Assembly: GCA_039931675.1 (NCBI GenBank)
Contig: JBDTRM010000044.1
Span: 1-64,000, forward strand
Length of the DNA: 64,000 bases
Origin: JAEUTH01 sp039931675
Lineage (GTDB): Bacteria > Bacteroidota > Bacteroidia > AKYH767-A > OLB10
Reading direction: 5' to 3'
Shown here: positions 1 through 10,800 of the stretch, piece by piece
Layout: each line of letters starts with the position of its first letter
How positions within the stretch are numbered: position 1 is the stretch's first letter
Notes under the pieces: model-generated
What the model saw: only the letters and a program-made list of their open reading frames with translations
Databases searched by the model: none
Told to the model about the DNA's origin: nothing
Position numbers and translations under genes: made by a program

Positions 1-1779
1 GCATCCGTTGGCAGCATCCAGTTCTGATATAGCTTGCTGAAAGCCTCCGCTCGAGAAGGTACCGCAAATATTTTTGGTATAAGGTGTTGCCTGCCATTCT
101 ACGCCTACTGCATGCCATGCATCACCAACAGAAATAATTTCCTGTGAGCATTGTCCGTATAAATCCCATGCAGCATGCAACATTGCAGCTCTTGCATCAA
201 TGTATTGCGATGATGAGTTCATATATACAGTCAATGCACGGTAAGCAATCAGACGCGCTTTAAATCTTGTAATGCCTGTTACATTATAAGTCCATCCATA
301 ATCATTGGTACCGCTGCCTCCTTCTGAAAGCAAATAGAAGAAATGATTTTGAACCGAACTATTGTGATGCACACCTCCATTATCAGTGCTTCCTGAATAC
401 CAGCCGGTACCGAGATAAGTGTCAGGCATTGATCCGGCATAAGAGTCGGAATAGGAAGGAGGATTGATAAAGCTCCTGATGGCACCTCTGTCAGCACCTA
501 CTAAGTAGTCGCAGTTTCCTTCCGACCAGCTTTCAACCATCTCACCGAATATATCGCTGAATGATTCGTTTAAAGCTCCTGATTCATAACTGTAAACCAA
601 TCCTGCAGATGCCTGTGTAACCCCGTGCGTAAACTCATGACCCATAATGTCATTGGTGTTCCAGTCATCAGTTGCAGCAGAAGTATTTCCTGCATAAAAA
701 ATAGTGGAGTTGCCTGTGCATCCCCAACAAGCATTGTTGCTTCCTGCGTAAGCATTGTTGTATGCAATCATGTCACCCGATGAACCATTCCAGCTTGCAC
801 GGCCATGCTCGCCTGAGTAATAATTGTAAGTCATCAAAGCTCCCCATTGTGCCTGCACGGCTGATTGATTCGTCCATACATTATCTGCATCAGAATACAA
901 GTTATTTGCAGCACCACCACCATTACAATTGTAAACATAAATGTCAGTTGATTGGCAATCGTTATGCGACACATAAGATGAACCGTTCCATGCAGTGCTG
1001 AAGGTAACAGAGCCATTGAATGCTGATGTTCCTGAACCACTGTAGCAGTTCATTGCAATATCAGAGTGATTGATAACCTGCCCTGTAAGCGCATCAACAA
1101 AAACTGTTTTTGCTGTTACATCTTTATCATCGGTATAGATTTTAAAGTTCCATGTAAGCTTGTAATCTGAAGCTCTGAACGTTGGTTCAATGCTTGCAGG
1201 CGCATAAACTAATTCGCCTTTCGGATAGTAAGTTGCAGCTGCGTTCTTGTCCTGGCGTTTCAATTCATTTTCCATTTCGATGTTTTGCCACAAATACTTT
1301 TTTGCATTCATAAACTGCAGAGCATTGCTTAATGCCTGTTGTTCAGTAAGCGTTGGAGCACTGCCAGGATTTAATCCTGTTATAATTCTACCGTTAGCTG
1401 ATTTTACAAAACCATCAGGTTGTTGGTGAACAAAATATTCACCGAACATCACTTTGAGATTTTTATAATACTGCTGGTAACGGTAATGATTAAAACCTAA
1501 ATTATCAGTTTCTGTTTTACTTACTATCATCTTATCATCAGCAGATAATTGAAACTCATCTTTTAAATCCGTAAAGATTGTTTCGGGATTAATTGCAGTA
1601 CCCTCTCTGAAATCAATCCAGTTAGGAGTGCTTTGCGGCAACGCAAACTTTTCTAATTTAGGATTGAGCGGAGGTGCAGCCTGTTGCGCCATAGCTGTGC
1701 TGCCTGTTAACATTGCGAGCAACATTATTGACAAGGCACTGAGCGCAAAATATTTTAGTTGAATGATTTTTCTTTTCAT
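1..1779 (-). CDS. M4 (thermolysin-family) zinc metallopeptidase, C-terminus outside window
   Basis: Reading the minus strand from the ATG at 1779 gives 593 codons without a stop, so the gene runs off the left edge. The first ~32 residues are a signal peptide (KR-rich start, hydrophobic core, ending AMAQ). Residues ~50-200 look like the inhibitory FTP/PepSY propeptide of secreted M4 proteases. The zinc site is complete: HEFTH at residues 381-385 and the third ligand Glu405 in NESFSDIFGE, with the same 20-residue spacing as thermolysin His146 and Glu166. A GGVHHNS stretch follows, matching the catalytic-His region of the family. It lies 45 nt behind the surface-protein gene at 1825-3225 and may be co-transcribed. 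Secreted proteolysis is a safe call; a C-terminal T9SS domain is likely but lies outside the window. Confidence 0.93.
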   Translation of the reverse strand, partial: MKRKIIQLKYFALSALSIMLLAMLTGSTAMAQQAAPPLNPKLEKFALPQSTPNWIDFREGTAINPETIFTDLKDEFQLSADDKMIVSKTETDNLGFNHYRYQQYYKNLKVMFGEYFVHQQPDGFVKSANGRIITGLNPGSAPTLTEQQALSNALQFMNAKKYLWQNIEMENELKRQDKNAAATYYPKGELVYAPASIEPTFRASDYKLTWNFKIYTDDKDVTAKTVFVDALTGQVINHSDIAMNCYSGSGTSAFNGSVTFSTAWNGSSYVSHNDCQSTDIYVYNCNGGGAANNLYSDADNVWTNQSAVQAQWGALMTYNYYSGEHGRASWNGSSGDMIAYNNAYAGSNNACWGCTGNSTIFYAGNTSAATDDWNTNDIMGHEFTHGVTQASAGLVYSYESGALNESFSDIFGEMVESWSEGNCDYLVGADRGAIRSFINPPSYSDSYAGSMPDTYLGTGWYSGSTDNGGVHHNSSVQNHFFYLLSEGGSGTNDYGWTYNVTGITRFKARLIAYRALTVYMNSSSQYIDARAAMLHAAWDLYGQCSQEIISVGDAWHAVGVEWQATPYTKNICGTFSSGGFQQAISELDAANGC

Positions 1780-1824
1780 AGCAAATCTGTTTTTAAATTG
1801 TTTAACATTAGTGTGAAAAGAAAA

Positions 1825-3225
1825 TTACTTGTTCTCTAATTTTTCTATACGAGCTTTTAGTTCTTTGTTTTCTTTATTGAGTTGAATCAGGTACAAAGTA
1901 AGTTCTTCAACTTTTTCGATTGTTTTAGTTTGCATTTCGCCAAGCATGATACCGTTGTCTTCCACATCACAAGCCGAAGGAATTCCGGGTAAATGTTTTT
2001 CAGTAGTAACGTGTTCTTCCAAATCTTCAAGCGGCATTAGCTTATGTTCTTTGCTGAATACATAGTCAGGCCATGAAGCTTGCAATTCAACACGCACTTC
2101 TGTTGCGATTAATTTTCCATTGATAGCAGCTACATAACCTGTTGCACCTTGCGTTCCGCCAACACGCAATTCGCTTGCATAAGTTTTTACAGGAAAATAT
2201 CCGCCCCAGTTATCAGCGCCTCCGTAAGCATAACCATATACGCCATATCTTGTTCCCACTGATGATGAACCTCCGGCATAACCATATACTCCAAATGCAC
2301 CACCGGTATAAGTTGAAGCATCGGCATAACCATATACGCCCATGTAACCACCTGTAGCCTGCAAGCCAAAACCATAGCCCGGATTGGTAACACTGCTAAC
2401 CTGTATTCCCCTGATATCAACATTTATTCCTGTTGTTGCATTATTAACATTTACTACGGGTTCGCTTGAACTTACACCTGCTACATCAAGCCTGTTAGCT
2501 GCAGGAGTTACTGTACCCAAACCTACCTTGCCGGTATTGTCCACTACAAAATTGTAGCCGCCATTGTAAAGCCTGAACTGGCTGCTTGCTTCATCATATT
2601 CATGCCAGATGGTGCTGCCACCTGCACAGTTATATCCATAAAAAGGTTTGCGTCCGCTTGTGCCATCCATAGTTACATACATACCTCCAAAACCAGTGGT
2701 AGCCGGTGCTTTAACAATAAAATTTCCTGCACCAACTCCTGTTGTTGTATTAATCCCCACAAAAGTTCCGGTTGAGTATAAGTTGCTGGTTACAAGTGCA
2801 GAGCCATTCCATTTCGGTACGTAACTCGTTGTATTAGCGCCCACTTGCGGATCAGTTTCAGCAGTAAGATAACCTGCTGTTGCATGATTGCCCCAACCGA
2901 ATGCAGTGTTCCAGTTATTAGAATTGCCGCCATTTGCAATTACAGTTCCGCTTGCTTTGATGTTACCTGTCACATCTAATTTTTGCGCTGGCGCTGAATT
3001 ACCGATGCCGATATTACCATTGTTGCTGATAAACATGCGGGTAACATTCTTAGTTCGCATGTCAATGTTTTGCGTTGATGCAGGATCTTTAAAGCCGAAG
3101 ATTCCTCCCCCTGCTGCTCCGGTGTTGCCGCCTCTTAAATAGGCTCCCGATTGTGCATTTGCACTGTTTGCGATAAACAGCCCCGCCATCAGCGATGCTG
3201 TTAAAATGTAGTTTCTTACTTTCAT
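1825..3225 (-). CDS. Secreted tail-fibre-like surface protein with coiled-coil C-terminus
   Basis: 466 residues. A signal peptide (ends SANAQ) is followed by glycine/serine/asparagine-rich, repetitive sequence with tail-fibre-like phrases such as GNIGIGNSAPAQKLDV, and several GVYGYA repeats near residues 280-340. The last ~90 residues carry a pattern common in Bacteroidota surface proteins (WPDYVF, LEEHV, HLPGIPSA, LGEMQTKTIEKVEELTLYLI) and end in a charged coiled coil. That C-terminus resembles a relative of the S74 intramolecular chaperone, but the SDxxxKxxI self-cleavage region seen in the protein at 17358-18725 is absent. No T9SS domain is visible. Its binding target cannot be told. A candidate promoter lies at 3481-3513. 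Confidence 0.8.
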   Translation of the reverse strand: MKVRNYILTASLMAGLFIANSANAQSGAYLRGGNTGAAGGGIFGFKDPASTQNIDMRTKNVTRMFISNNGNIGIGNSAPAQKLDVTGNIKASGTVIANGGNSNNWNTAFGWGNHATAGYLTAETDPQVGANTTSYVPKWNGSALVTSNLYSTGTFVGINTTTGVGAGNFIVKAPATTGFGGMYVTMDGTSGRKPFYGYNCAGGSTIWHEYDEASSQFRLYNGGYNFVVDNTGKVGLGTVTPAANRLDVAGVSSSEPVVNVNNATTGINVDIRGIQVSSVTNPGYGFGLQATGGYMGVYGYADASTYTGGAFGVYGYAGGSSSVGTRYGVYGYAYGGADNWGGYFPVKTYASELRVGGTQGATGYVAAINGKLIATEVRVELQASWPDYVFSKEHKLMPLEDLEEHVTTEKHLPGIPSACDVEDNGIMLGEMQTKTIEKVEELTLYLIQLNKENKELKARIEKLENK

Positions 3226-3480
3226 TTTGATTTTGTTTTTGATTAAAATGTTAAAAATTAATGATTAAAAATGTTTATTGAAATTGTACGTACAATCTGA
3301 TTTTTGATTTGCAGACATAGCTTCGCCAATAGCAGATGAACCTGTTGCTGTGCTGGAAATAAATTTTAATAAGAAAAATAAATTGAAGGAGATGCCGGTT
3401 AGAATAAAGGCAAATCAGTCGTAATTGTTTTAAGTATAATTATTGGTTAGTGATTGAGTGAATAGAATTTTTTGAACGCT

Positions 3481-3513
3481 CAAATATATACTCAAAAATA
3501 TCCGAAATGCAAA
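3481..3513 (-). promoter_or_regulatory. Candidate Bacteroidota-type promoter
   Basis: On the minus strand this reads TTTG, 21 nt, TATATTTG, matching the -33 TTTG and -7 TAnnTTTG elements known in Bacteroidota. It would give a leader of ~250 nt for the gene starting at 3225. Nothing else is evident between 3226 and 3608. The match is short and the region AT-rich, so chance is possible. Confidence 0.4.
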
Positions 3514-3608
3514 TTTTTTTTAAAATAATTTTCAGATTGAATGATGAAGCACTGAAAAACAGGCAGTTAACTTTTGCGATTTTTCAACCAAAAACTGTAA
3601 TCATCTTA

Positions 3609-5849
3609 TTACGGAACCATATTTTTAAAATCAGTTTCCACATCAAAATTTTGAAAAGCGAACTCCAGAAACTTTACAAATTGTTTAATGGATTGTAATT
3701 TTATCATTTTAGGATGCGACACAAAATGCATGTAATAATTTTGCTTAAAGAAATTTTTATAAGCGGGGAGATAAGTGGCAGTCATCAAATCAATTGATAA
3801 ATAGAAATGCCCCGAACCCGATGCAGGAAAACCTTTTTCCGATTTAGGATTTATATTCAGCTTTCTTGCAGGCGCTTGTCCCTGGCCATTATACTTGTTG
3901 TTTTCAATTTTAGCCAATCGCATAATTTTTGAAACTACACGGTTTTTTGTTTGAAGAGCATCATCTAATTCAATAGTTGAATTTACAAATTGAGTGAATC
4001 TGCCTTTGAAACTTTCGACACATACATCATCATCAAAATGATAAATAAGTTTATCGGGCCGGTTAGAGAAATCAAAATACTGTGCTTCGGTAAACTGGTA
4101 AGCACGATCTAAAACACTGAACTCATATTTAAAATCGTGTTTTATAAAATGCGGTTTAAAATCGCTGAACGGTTGCACCGACCATCCACCGGCCCTGAAT
4201 GAATCAATAACGTAACCGGGTTGCACCGGCTCAATAATTTCTTTGAGTACCTGCACCGAATTATCAAAAATATATGCACGCTCGGTCTCGCTGATATTGT
4301 GAAAACGATAATGTTTTGCATTTTCAGCATCCCATTGATTGGTTTGCTCATTGTAAACTGCATCTAACCAATGCGGGTGTATGTGGGGATAAACATAATG
4401 TCCTTCACTGATCATTTGTTGAATCTGTGTAGCAATGGCTTTATAATCGTTGCGGCAGGCTTCACTTTTTAAAGCTTGTTCTTTCAGCCTGATGAGGTAA
4501 GTTGTATCAACAAAAAAAATGGCTTTTACACGATAGGGGCGTAAGGCTTTCAAAATAATACCTGTTGTGTTGAGCATGCAATCCTCTATACTGCCGCTTC
4601 GCTTGCCAAGAAATAATTCGTAATCGAAGGTGAGCAATAAATCTTTCTTTTCTTTTTCATGAAATGCACGGTTACCTTTTTTTCGGTTATCAAGCACTTC
4701 CTCATAAATGCGGATGAGCTTTGCAGTAATGCTTTTCTCTGAAAAATTTATTCTGCAATCGTCAGATATTTTCTTCTGGTCGTACGAAGAATAATTTAAC
4801 ATCACCAATTCCATTGCATCGGCTAAATCGGCAGCATCAAAGCTTGTAGTAATAATCCCATTGCTGTCATTTATAATATCACGCGGACCTTTGCTGTCTG
4901 TGCTTACAACAGGCCGGCCACTGGCAAGGCTTTCGATGAGAACAATGCCGAATGTTTCAAATATGCTTGGCAATACAAATGCATGACAGTTGTCAATTTG
5001 TTCTTTTACCTGCTGGCGACTAAGCTGACCTAAAAATTCAACATGCTTATCTAATTGCTGTTGCTCTACATACATGCGTAAGTCATCTTCCTCGGGTCCG
5101 TAACCCCCCACTTTCAATTTTATATGATGTTTGCGCTGCAACAAAATTTTTAATGCATCAAAAAGCAGCTTGTGATTTTTTCGCTTTTTTAAAAAGGAGT
5201 TGGTCAGAAAAATAAAATCTTCACCCGGGACGAATAATTTAGATTTGAAGGATTCGAAAAATAAATAGCTCACCATGTTGTGCACCACCTCGAAATAATC
5301 AGGATGCAACCTTAATGCATCCACCAGGATATCTTTAAAAATGCGGCTTACTACAATTGACTTATCTGCAGAACGAAAAATTTCACGCGTTATCTTAAAA
5401 TCATAAGGATGCTTAATACTGTCTGAAACAATTGTGGTAAGATGTTCTGTGATGATATGCGGGAGGTTATATTTTTTTGCAATGTGATGTGCGGCAATTC
5501 CTCCGTGATTGGCAGAATGTGAATGAATAATATTTGGCATTCCGAAACGCTTCACATAATCTTTAAAAATTTTTTCTGAACCCCTGCCATGCATCCGGTA
5601 ATTGCCTTTGCGATAGAAAGGAAAAATCGTCTGGATATTTTTTGAATACGTGGCTAATCCCTTGTCATCAACAAAGTATGGCAACTTTGTCTTATAACCA
5701 AACATTGCCGAAGGTGGCTGGAAATCAGGAAAAATAATTCCTACCTGGTGTCCTTCTCCCTGCAAGGCACGTGCCTGCTCTTCAAAAAAACTTCCTAATA
5801 ACGGGTCGTCTGATGATTTGTACCAGGATGTGAGGAGGAGGATATGCAT
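3609..5849 (-). CDS. Fusion of GT4 glycosyltransferase and polysaccharide-deacetylase-like domain
   Basis: 746 residues, about twice the length of either family alone. Residues 1-~395 are a GT-B fold GT4 glycosyltransferase: an N-terminal LLTSWYKSSDDP, then GGYGPEEDDL, FVLPSIFETFGIVLIESLASGRPVV with the E-x7-E donor-binding motif. After a charged linker, residues ~400-740 look like a NodB-type carbohydrate deacetylase: LLLTFDYELF (candidate catalytic/metal Asp), HIHPHW (metal His pair) and SFRAGGW. The protein has no signal peptide or membrane span, so it is probably cytoplasmic. It lies 28 nt downstream of wecB, suggesting a joint role in making or modifying a GlcNAc-derived glycan. I infer transfer and N-deacetylation by one polypeptide. 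Confidence 0.85.
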   Translation of the reverse strand: MHILLLTSWYKSSDDPLLGSFFEEQARALQGEGHQVGIIFPDFQPPSAMFGYKTKLPYFVDDKGLATYSKNIQTIFPFYRKGNYRMHGRGSEKIFKDYVKRFGMPNIIHSHSANHGGIAAHHIAKKYNLPHIITEHLTTIVSDSIKHPYDFKITREIFRSADKSIVVSRIFKDILVDALRLHPDYFEVVHNMVSYLFFESFKSKLFVPGEDFIFLTNSFLKKRKNHKLLFDALKILLQRKHHIKLKVGGYGPEEDDLRMYVEQQQLDKHVEFLGQLSRQQVKEQIDNCHAFVLPSIFETFGIVLIESLASGRPVVSTDSKGPRDIINDSNGIITTSFDAADLADAMELVMLNYSSYDQKKISDDCRINFSEKSITAKLIRIYEEVLDNRKKGNRAFHEKEKKDLLLTFDYELFLGKRSGSIEDCMLNTTGIILKALRPYRVKAIFFVDTTYLIRLKEQALKSEACRNDYKAIATQIQQMISEGHYVYPHIHPHWLDAVYNEQTNQWDAENAKHYRFHNISETERAYIFDNSVQVLKEIIEPVQPGYVIDSFRAGGWSVQPFSDFKPHFIKHDFKYEFSVLDRAYQFTEAQYFDFSNRPDKLIYHFDDDVCVESFKGRFTQFVNSTIELDDALQTKNRVVSKIMRLAKIENNKYNGQGQAPARKLNINPKSEKGFPASGSGHFYLSIDLMTATYLPAYKNFFKQNYYMHFVSHPKMIKLQSIKQFVKFLEFAFQNFDVETDFKNMVP

Positions 5850-5877
5850 ATTGAAATTAAAGTGTTTTATTGAAGAT

Positions 5878-6990
5878 TCAGGAAAGTGCAGTTTTTAATA
5901 CTTCTAAGATGCGATCAGTTGACTTTCCATCCCACAAAGGAGGAACTGATCCTTTTTTATAAGTGCCATCTATAATACTTTTTATTTTTTGTTCAACAGT
6001 GTCAATATCAAACGGCACTAACTCATTGCTTCCTATGGTAACAGTTGAAGGTCTTTCTGTGTTTGCCCGCAGGGTAAGGCATGGCACCTTCCTGAAAGTC
6101 GTTTCTTCCTGTATGCCTCCGCTATCAGTTATCACAAATAAACAATCGGATGTTAATTTTTGAAATGCAAAATAATCGAGCGGGTCGGTAAGTATCAACC
6201 TATGTCCTGTGCTGTTTACTAATCCATTCACCGTATCCATCATTCCAAATTCAGATAACCTGGCCAATGTACGTGGATGTATAGGAAATACTAAGGAGTG
6301 TGATTGAGTTATACTTTTGATAATGGCAACTAACTTTCTCAATCCTTCTTTAAAGTCAACCGTTGCCGGACGATGCATGGTCATCAGCACATATTGCTTT
6401 GGCTTAAGATTGTATTGTGCAAGCACAGGTTCCTGCTGTATCTTTTCATCGAAAGCTACCAATGTATCTATCATTGTATTTCCGACAAAGTGAATTTGCG
6501 ATTTTGATTTGCCTTCATTAATTAAATTATCAAGCCCGCTTTGCTCTGTAACAAAAAACAAATCGGTAATTTCATCTGTAAGAATACGGTTAAATTCTTC
6601 GGGCATGGTGCGGTCATAGCTGCGCAGGCCGCTTTCAACATGTGCAATTTTAACGTTGCATTTATTTGCAGTAAGTGCTGCCGCAAAAGTGCTGTTTACA
6701 TCACCCACCACAATCATCAAATCAGGTTTAAACTCATGCAATGTTTTTTCAATGCGCAACATAATTTCTGCCATTTGCGAATTGGCGCTTGCAGGCGGAA
6801 TATTCAGAAAGTAATCTGGTATGAGTTCAAATTGACGAAAAAAAACATCGGCCATTTTATCATCATAATGCTGACCGGTGTGAACAAGCTTAATGTCAAA
6901 TGGTGAACCCATTTGCTGATTAACTTTTTTAAATTGTGTTACCTTGATAAAATTGGGGCGGGTGCCTACAACGATAAGGATTCGTTTCAT
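5878..6990 (-). CDS. wecB: Non-hydrolysing UDP-N-acetylglucosamine 2-epimerase
   Basis: 370 residues, the usual family length. It interconverts UDP-GlcNAc and UDP-ManNAc in the cytoplasm for surface polysaccharide synthesis. Family signatures in order: VVGTRPNFIK at the N-terminus, HTGQHYD, VVGDVNST, HVESGLRSYDRTMPEE, NRILTDEITD, MTMHRPATVD, TDSGGIQEE and LRANTERPSTV. It is the first gene of a pair with the GT4/deacetylase fusion. A TATATTTG box (7054-7061, minus) lies ~65 nt upstream and could be its promoter, but I found no matching -33 element. Confidence 0.95.
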   Translation of the reverse strand: MKRILIVVGTRPNFIKVTQFKKVNQQMGSPFDIKLVHTGQHYDDKMADVFFRQFELIPDYFLNIPPASANSQMAEIMLRIEKTLHEFKPDLMIVVGDVNSTFAAALTANKCNVKIAHVESGLRSYDRTMPEEFNRILTDEITDLFFVTEQSGLDNLINEGKSKSQIHFVGNTMIDTLVAFDEKIQQEPVLAQYNLKPKQYVLMTMHRPATVDFKEGLRKLVAIIKSITQSHSLVFPIHPRTLARLSEFGMMDTVNGLVNSTGHRLILTDPLDYFAFQKLTSDCLFVITDSGGIQEETTFRKVPCLTLRANTERPSTVTIGSNELVPFDIDTVEQKIKSIIDGTYKKGSVPPLWDGKSTDRILEVLKTALS

Positions 6991-7202
6991 AAAAAAAGTT
7001 TAGCGAAGATTATTAAATCGGGGGGAACTAACTATTATTTGAAAATGAAAAGCCAAATATAGGATAACGTTTTAAAAGGGAAATTTTTGCTCACTAAATA
7101 TTGAACTACTGTTATTAAGAGTTTCATTACGTGTACGAAATAAAAAAAATATAAACCACATAGGCAGATGGAACACATAGGATTTTCTATGTTTTCTATC
7201 TG

Positions 7203-7261
7203 CCCCCCGCTCCCTCAGAGTATGCAGTGACGCTACCGCAATGCGTCCACGTGTGAGTGCG
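7203..7261 (-). repeat. REP-like element, copy A
   Basis: Read on the minus strand this copy has a hairpin segment, GTGGACGC, loop TTGCGGTA, GCGTCAC with one bulged G, followed after a short spacer by GGGAGCGGGG. The hairpin is nearly identical to copy B at 7877-7995 but inverted, so copies A and B bracket the transposase gene at 7319-7864. Copy A lacks ~55 nt that copies B and C carry between hairpin and right end. Confidence 0.75.
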
Positions 7262-7318
7262 ACTATGCCACGATTCAAAATATTTATCTTACTATTGAGA
7301 AAATAAGCTTTAATCATA

Positions 7319-7864
7319 ATGAGCCGAAACTATAAATTTAAAAATCCCGAAGGAATGTATTTCGTTAGTTTTGCAACAGTCCATTGGATAGATGTTTTTG
7401 TAAGAAAAAACTATTTCGATAGCATTGTTAAAAACCTGAATCACTGCGTTGATAAAAAAGGGATGGAAATTTATGCATGGTGCATTATGCCCAGTCATAT
7501 TCATTTGGTTTTTAAATCAACCATTCAAAACCCCGAAGATTTGCTTCGCGATTTCAAATCATTTAGTTCAAAAGAAATGGTTAAGCTTATTGAAAATAAT
7601 ATACAGGAAAGCAGGCGCGAATGGATGTTGAATGCTTTTGCCAAAGCCGGAAAGAAAAATTCCAATAATACACACAATCAGTTCTGGCAACAGCACAATA
7701 AACCTATTGAGTTGTGGAGCAATGAAGTTATAGACCAAAAGATAAACTACATTCATCATAATCCTGTTGAAGCAGGTTTTGTTGAAAATGAATGGGAATA
7801 TTTATATAGCAGTGCAAGAGATTATGCCGGCAATAAGGGATTGGTAAAAATATTAATGGTATAG
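7319..7864 (+). CDS. REP-associated tyrosine transposase (RAYT, IS200/Y1 HUH family)
   Basis: 181 residues, typical for RAYTs. Signatures: YFVSFATVHW near residue 15, the metal-binding HUH pair in WCIMPSHIHLVF at ~residues 57-68, a candidate catalytic tyrosine in the C-terminal half (for example within the KINYIHHNPVEAGF helix), and a closing WEYLYSSARDYAG. RAYTs are single-strand endonucleases that process REP palindromes. The gene sits between inverted REP-like copies A and B, with a third copy at 14467-14583, which fits that partnership. It shows no frameshift, so it may be active. Confidence 0.93.
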   Translation: MSRNYKFKNPEGMYFVSFATVHWIDVFVRKNYFDSIVKNLNHCVDKKGMEIYAWCIMPSHIHLVFKSTIQNPEDLLRDFKSFSSKEMVKLIENNIQESRREWMLNAFAKAGKKNSNNTHNQFWQQHNKPIELWSNEVIDQKINYIHHNPVEAGFVENEWEYLYSSARDYAGNKGLVKILMV

Positions 7865-7871
7865 ATGCTGT

Positions 7872-10800
7872 GTGTTGCGCACTCACAAGCGTGGACGCAT
7901 TGCGGTAGCGTCACAGCATAAAGTTACAGTTGAAATCAAAAAGAAAATGAATCAATGGACATCAGACAAAAAAGGGTTGCTTGTTGGGAGCGGGGTAGGT
8001 ACAGGAACAGCTTCTGCCGTTTTGAGCCTGGATGGCGTTCCGCTTTCTGCAACAAGTTATTTATGGACAGGAGGACAAACTACTCAGACGGCTACAGGAT
8101 TAGTAGCGGCTGCTTATACTATTGGAGTAACTTATCTTTACTCGTCAGGTTCAACTGTACAATGCAGTGTAAGCGGAGGAGCCACTGTGACTGAACCTGC
8201 TAATACACTGAGCGTTTCAATCAGCAAGACTTTAATCGGCTCTTGCGCAGGAGGCGAGTTGTGCGCCTCGGCCACAGGCACCCTGGTAAATAATTACGCA
8301 TGGTCATCAGGCGAAACCATTGCCTGCATAAACCCCGCAGCACCAGCCGACTATACAGTAACTGTTACTGATGTGAATGGATGCACGGCTTCGACAAGCT
8401 ATGATTTTAATGGAATGGATCCGGCCTGCTGCGGCAATTATGAATATAACTTTGATAACATACCGGATAATACTCTTGGTTCTTACAACATATCAAGTAC
8501 TGTAACCATTTCACCTGCAAACATTAATGTTAATGATAATATAAGCATAACAAGCGGGGCAACACTAACTCTGACAGGCTGTTCACTCGCTATAGCGCCA
8601 TATATTCAAATTTATGTGTGTGAAACCTGTACATTGACTATTGAAGATAGTTATCTAAGTAGCTGCACGGGCATGTGGACCGGGATAGTTAACGATGGGG
8701 TGGTAAATATTACCAACTCTGAAACAGACGATGCAATCTTTATGCTTACGTGCGACCGGAGCGTGGCGCCCGGTTGTGAATTTACTATTACAAACAGTAC
8801 CTTTGACCGCAACTATAATAATATTATGATGGCGAATGGTGATTTTTCGGGAAGCAGTTGCACAGGCTCGGTATTTCAATGTACCAGTTATCTTAAAGAC
8901 GTGAATCTGGGATGGCAGTTGCGTACGAATCGTCATTTTGATCTCACCAATGTAACCGGTTTTGATCTTGATGGCACCTCCGCTCTGAATAATATTAAAG
9001 ATGCTGATTTCGGTATTTATGGTGACAACAGTTCTTTTACCTGTGAGAACAATTACTTTTACCATATTGATTTTTTGTCGGGCGGGAGTTCGGCTGTCAT
9101 TAGTTGTGTGAATGCAGCCAGCCTTCAAACTTTTTCTGCTACAGAAAATCATGTTGAAAATTGCAACTATGGAATGATTATAGAGTCAGATTATGATTGC
9201 ATTATTGACAACAATAAATTTACATCAACAGGCATGGCCGCTCTGGTTGCAACTGTAAATGCCGACAACCTGGGCATCACTTACAATTCATTTGCCAATT
9301 GCATTTATGGTGTGGAGTTATACCAGGTAAGCGAAAGCACATCGTGTGATATAAGCTATAACACTTTTAAGGGCGAGTTTAATGCATTAGGTGTGCCTTA
9401 CAACATTGCCGCCATCAGCATTTACCAGAGTGACGAAAATACTTTGCCTTTATTGATTAGCCGTAATAACATTAAAAATTATCAGTGGAGCATTTATGCT
9501 GTTAACGTGCACAGCAGCGCTGATGTAGGATACGGTGCTTTTATCAGCTATAATACGATAAGCTATACGTTTGATAAAGACCATTTAGGTAACAATAATT
9601 ATTATGGGATAACAGCAGAGTCATGTGATAATTTTAGCATTGATAACAATACCATTGACTGGGTTACCGGGCCTGCCGACCCCTATCATTGGAGTGCAAG
9701 CAACACTACCGGGAGTCATGAAAACTTGTGGGGCATTGTTACAGAAGGAACTACCAACACAGCAATACATGCCAATATTTTTAACCGGAATGGCACAGCT
9801 ATTTATTTGCTGGGTAGTTGCATCAACAATTATTTAACCTGCAATGAGATGACAAAATCATACCCCGGTGTTTTTGCTGAGAGTGTAACCAGCATTCCTC
9901 CGCAGGGAACCACCAGCATCTCGTATAAAAACCGCTGGTACGGTGATTTCTCTCCAACAGGTTATTTTAAAGTGGATGGGGATAATACAAGCCCATTTAA
10001 CTGGTATTATTCGGGTACTTATTCTGCGGCTAATGATGAATGTCCAAAGCCTGAAAACACAGCCGTAATATATGCCATTCAAACGACCGGTATAAGTCAA
10101 GCCGGACTTTGCGATGATATACAGGAATTCAGAGTTGATTCCACTTACCAGGATGAGCTGCTTAGCAAAATAGCAAATGACACTGCGCAATATGCTTATG
10201 ATGCAGATGAAAACCGCTATACAAATGCTGAAAAAGGATTTAAAATGATGAAGGAGAATGAGGCATTAATTAACACAGCAGCTAAAGAGCAATTTGTACA
10301 GCAAACCGAACAGGAGAATATGGGACTGCTGGCGGCAGTAAACGACAGCATAAGTGCAGGCGACTTGAGCAGCGCTGAAACTATTAACGATGCCGTGGTG
10401 GATACTAACCTGATAGAAAGCAATAAGCGGGCAGTAAACAGCATAGTGATTACAGGATTGCAAAACGGTGTGGTAACGCTTGCGGGTAGCGACAGTGCAA
10501 CATTATTAAATATTGCAACGCAAGACCCGGTAACAGGCGGTGAGGCAGTTTACCGGGCTAGGGCTATGCTCAGGTTGCGAATAGTTGACCAACGTATAGG
10601 TTCGCAAGCACGTAAGTCATCTCCTGGTAAGGAAGAAACAAAGCAACAAAGTGAAATTGTTATTTACCCGATACCTTCTACAGGTTTGGTTTATATTAAA
10701 GCAAATGAAAATACATTGCTTACAGAAATTAAACTCTGTGACCTTACAGGACGGCTGCTGTTAACAAAATACATACAAAATAAACCAGGTGTTTATAAAT

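Noticed and set aside
1825..3225. Prophage tail fibre
   Set aside because: It has an export signal and no phage genes nearby; such proteins are normal surface proteins in this phylum.
7072..7317. 81-codon minus-strand frame before the transposase
   Set aside because: It is coded largely by REP-like copy A (RGRIAVAS reappears in copy B's frame) and shows no protein-like composition.
8655..9152. 165-codon minus-strand frame inside the beta-helix gene
   Set aside because: A shadow of the plus-strand gene; no coherent domains and the plus frame carries the beta-helix pattern.
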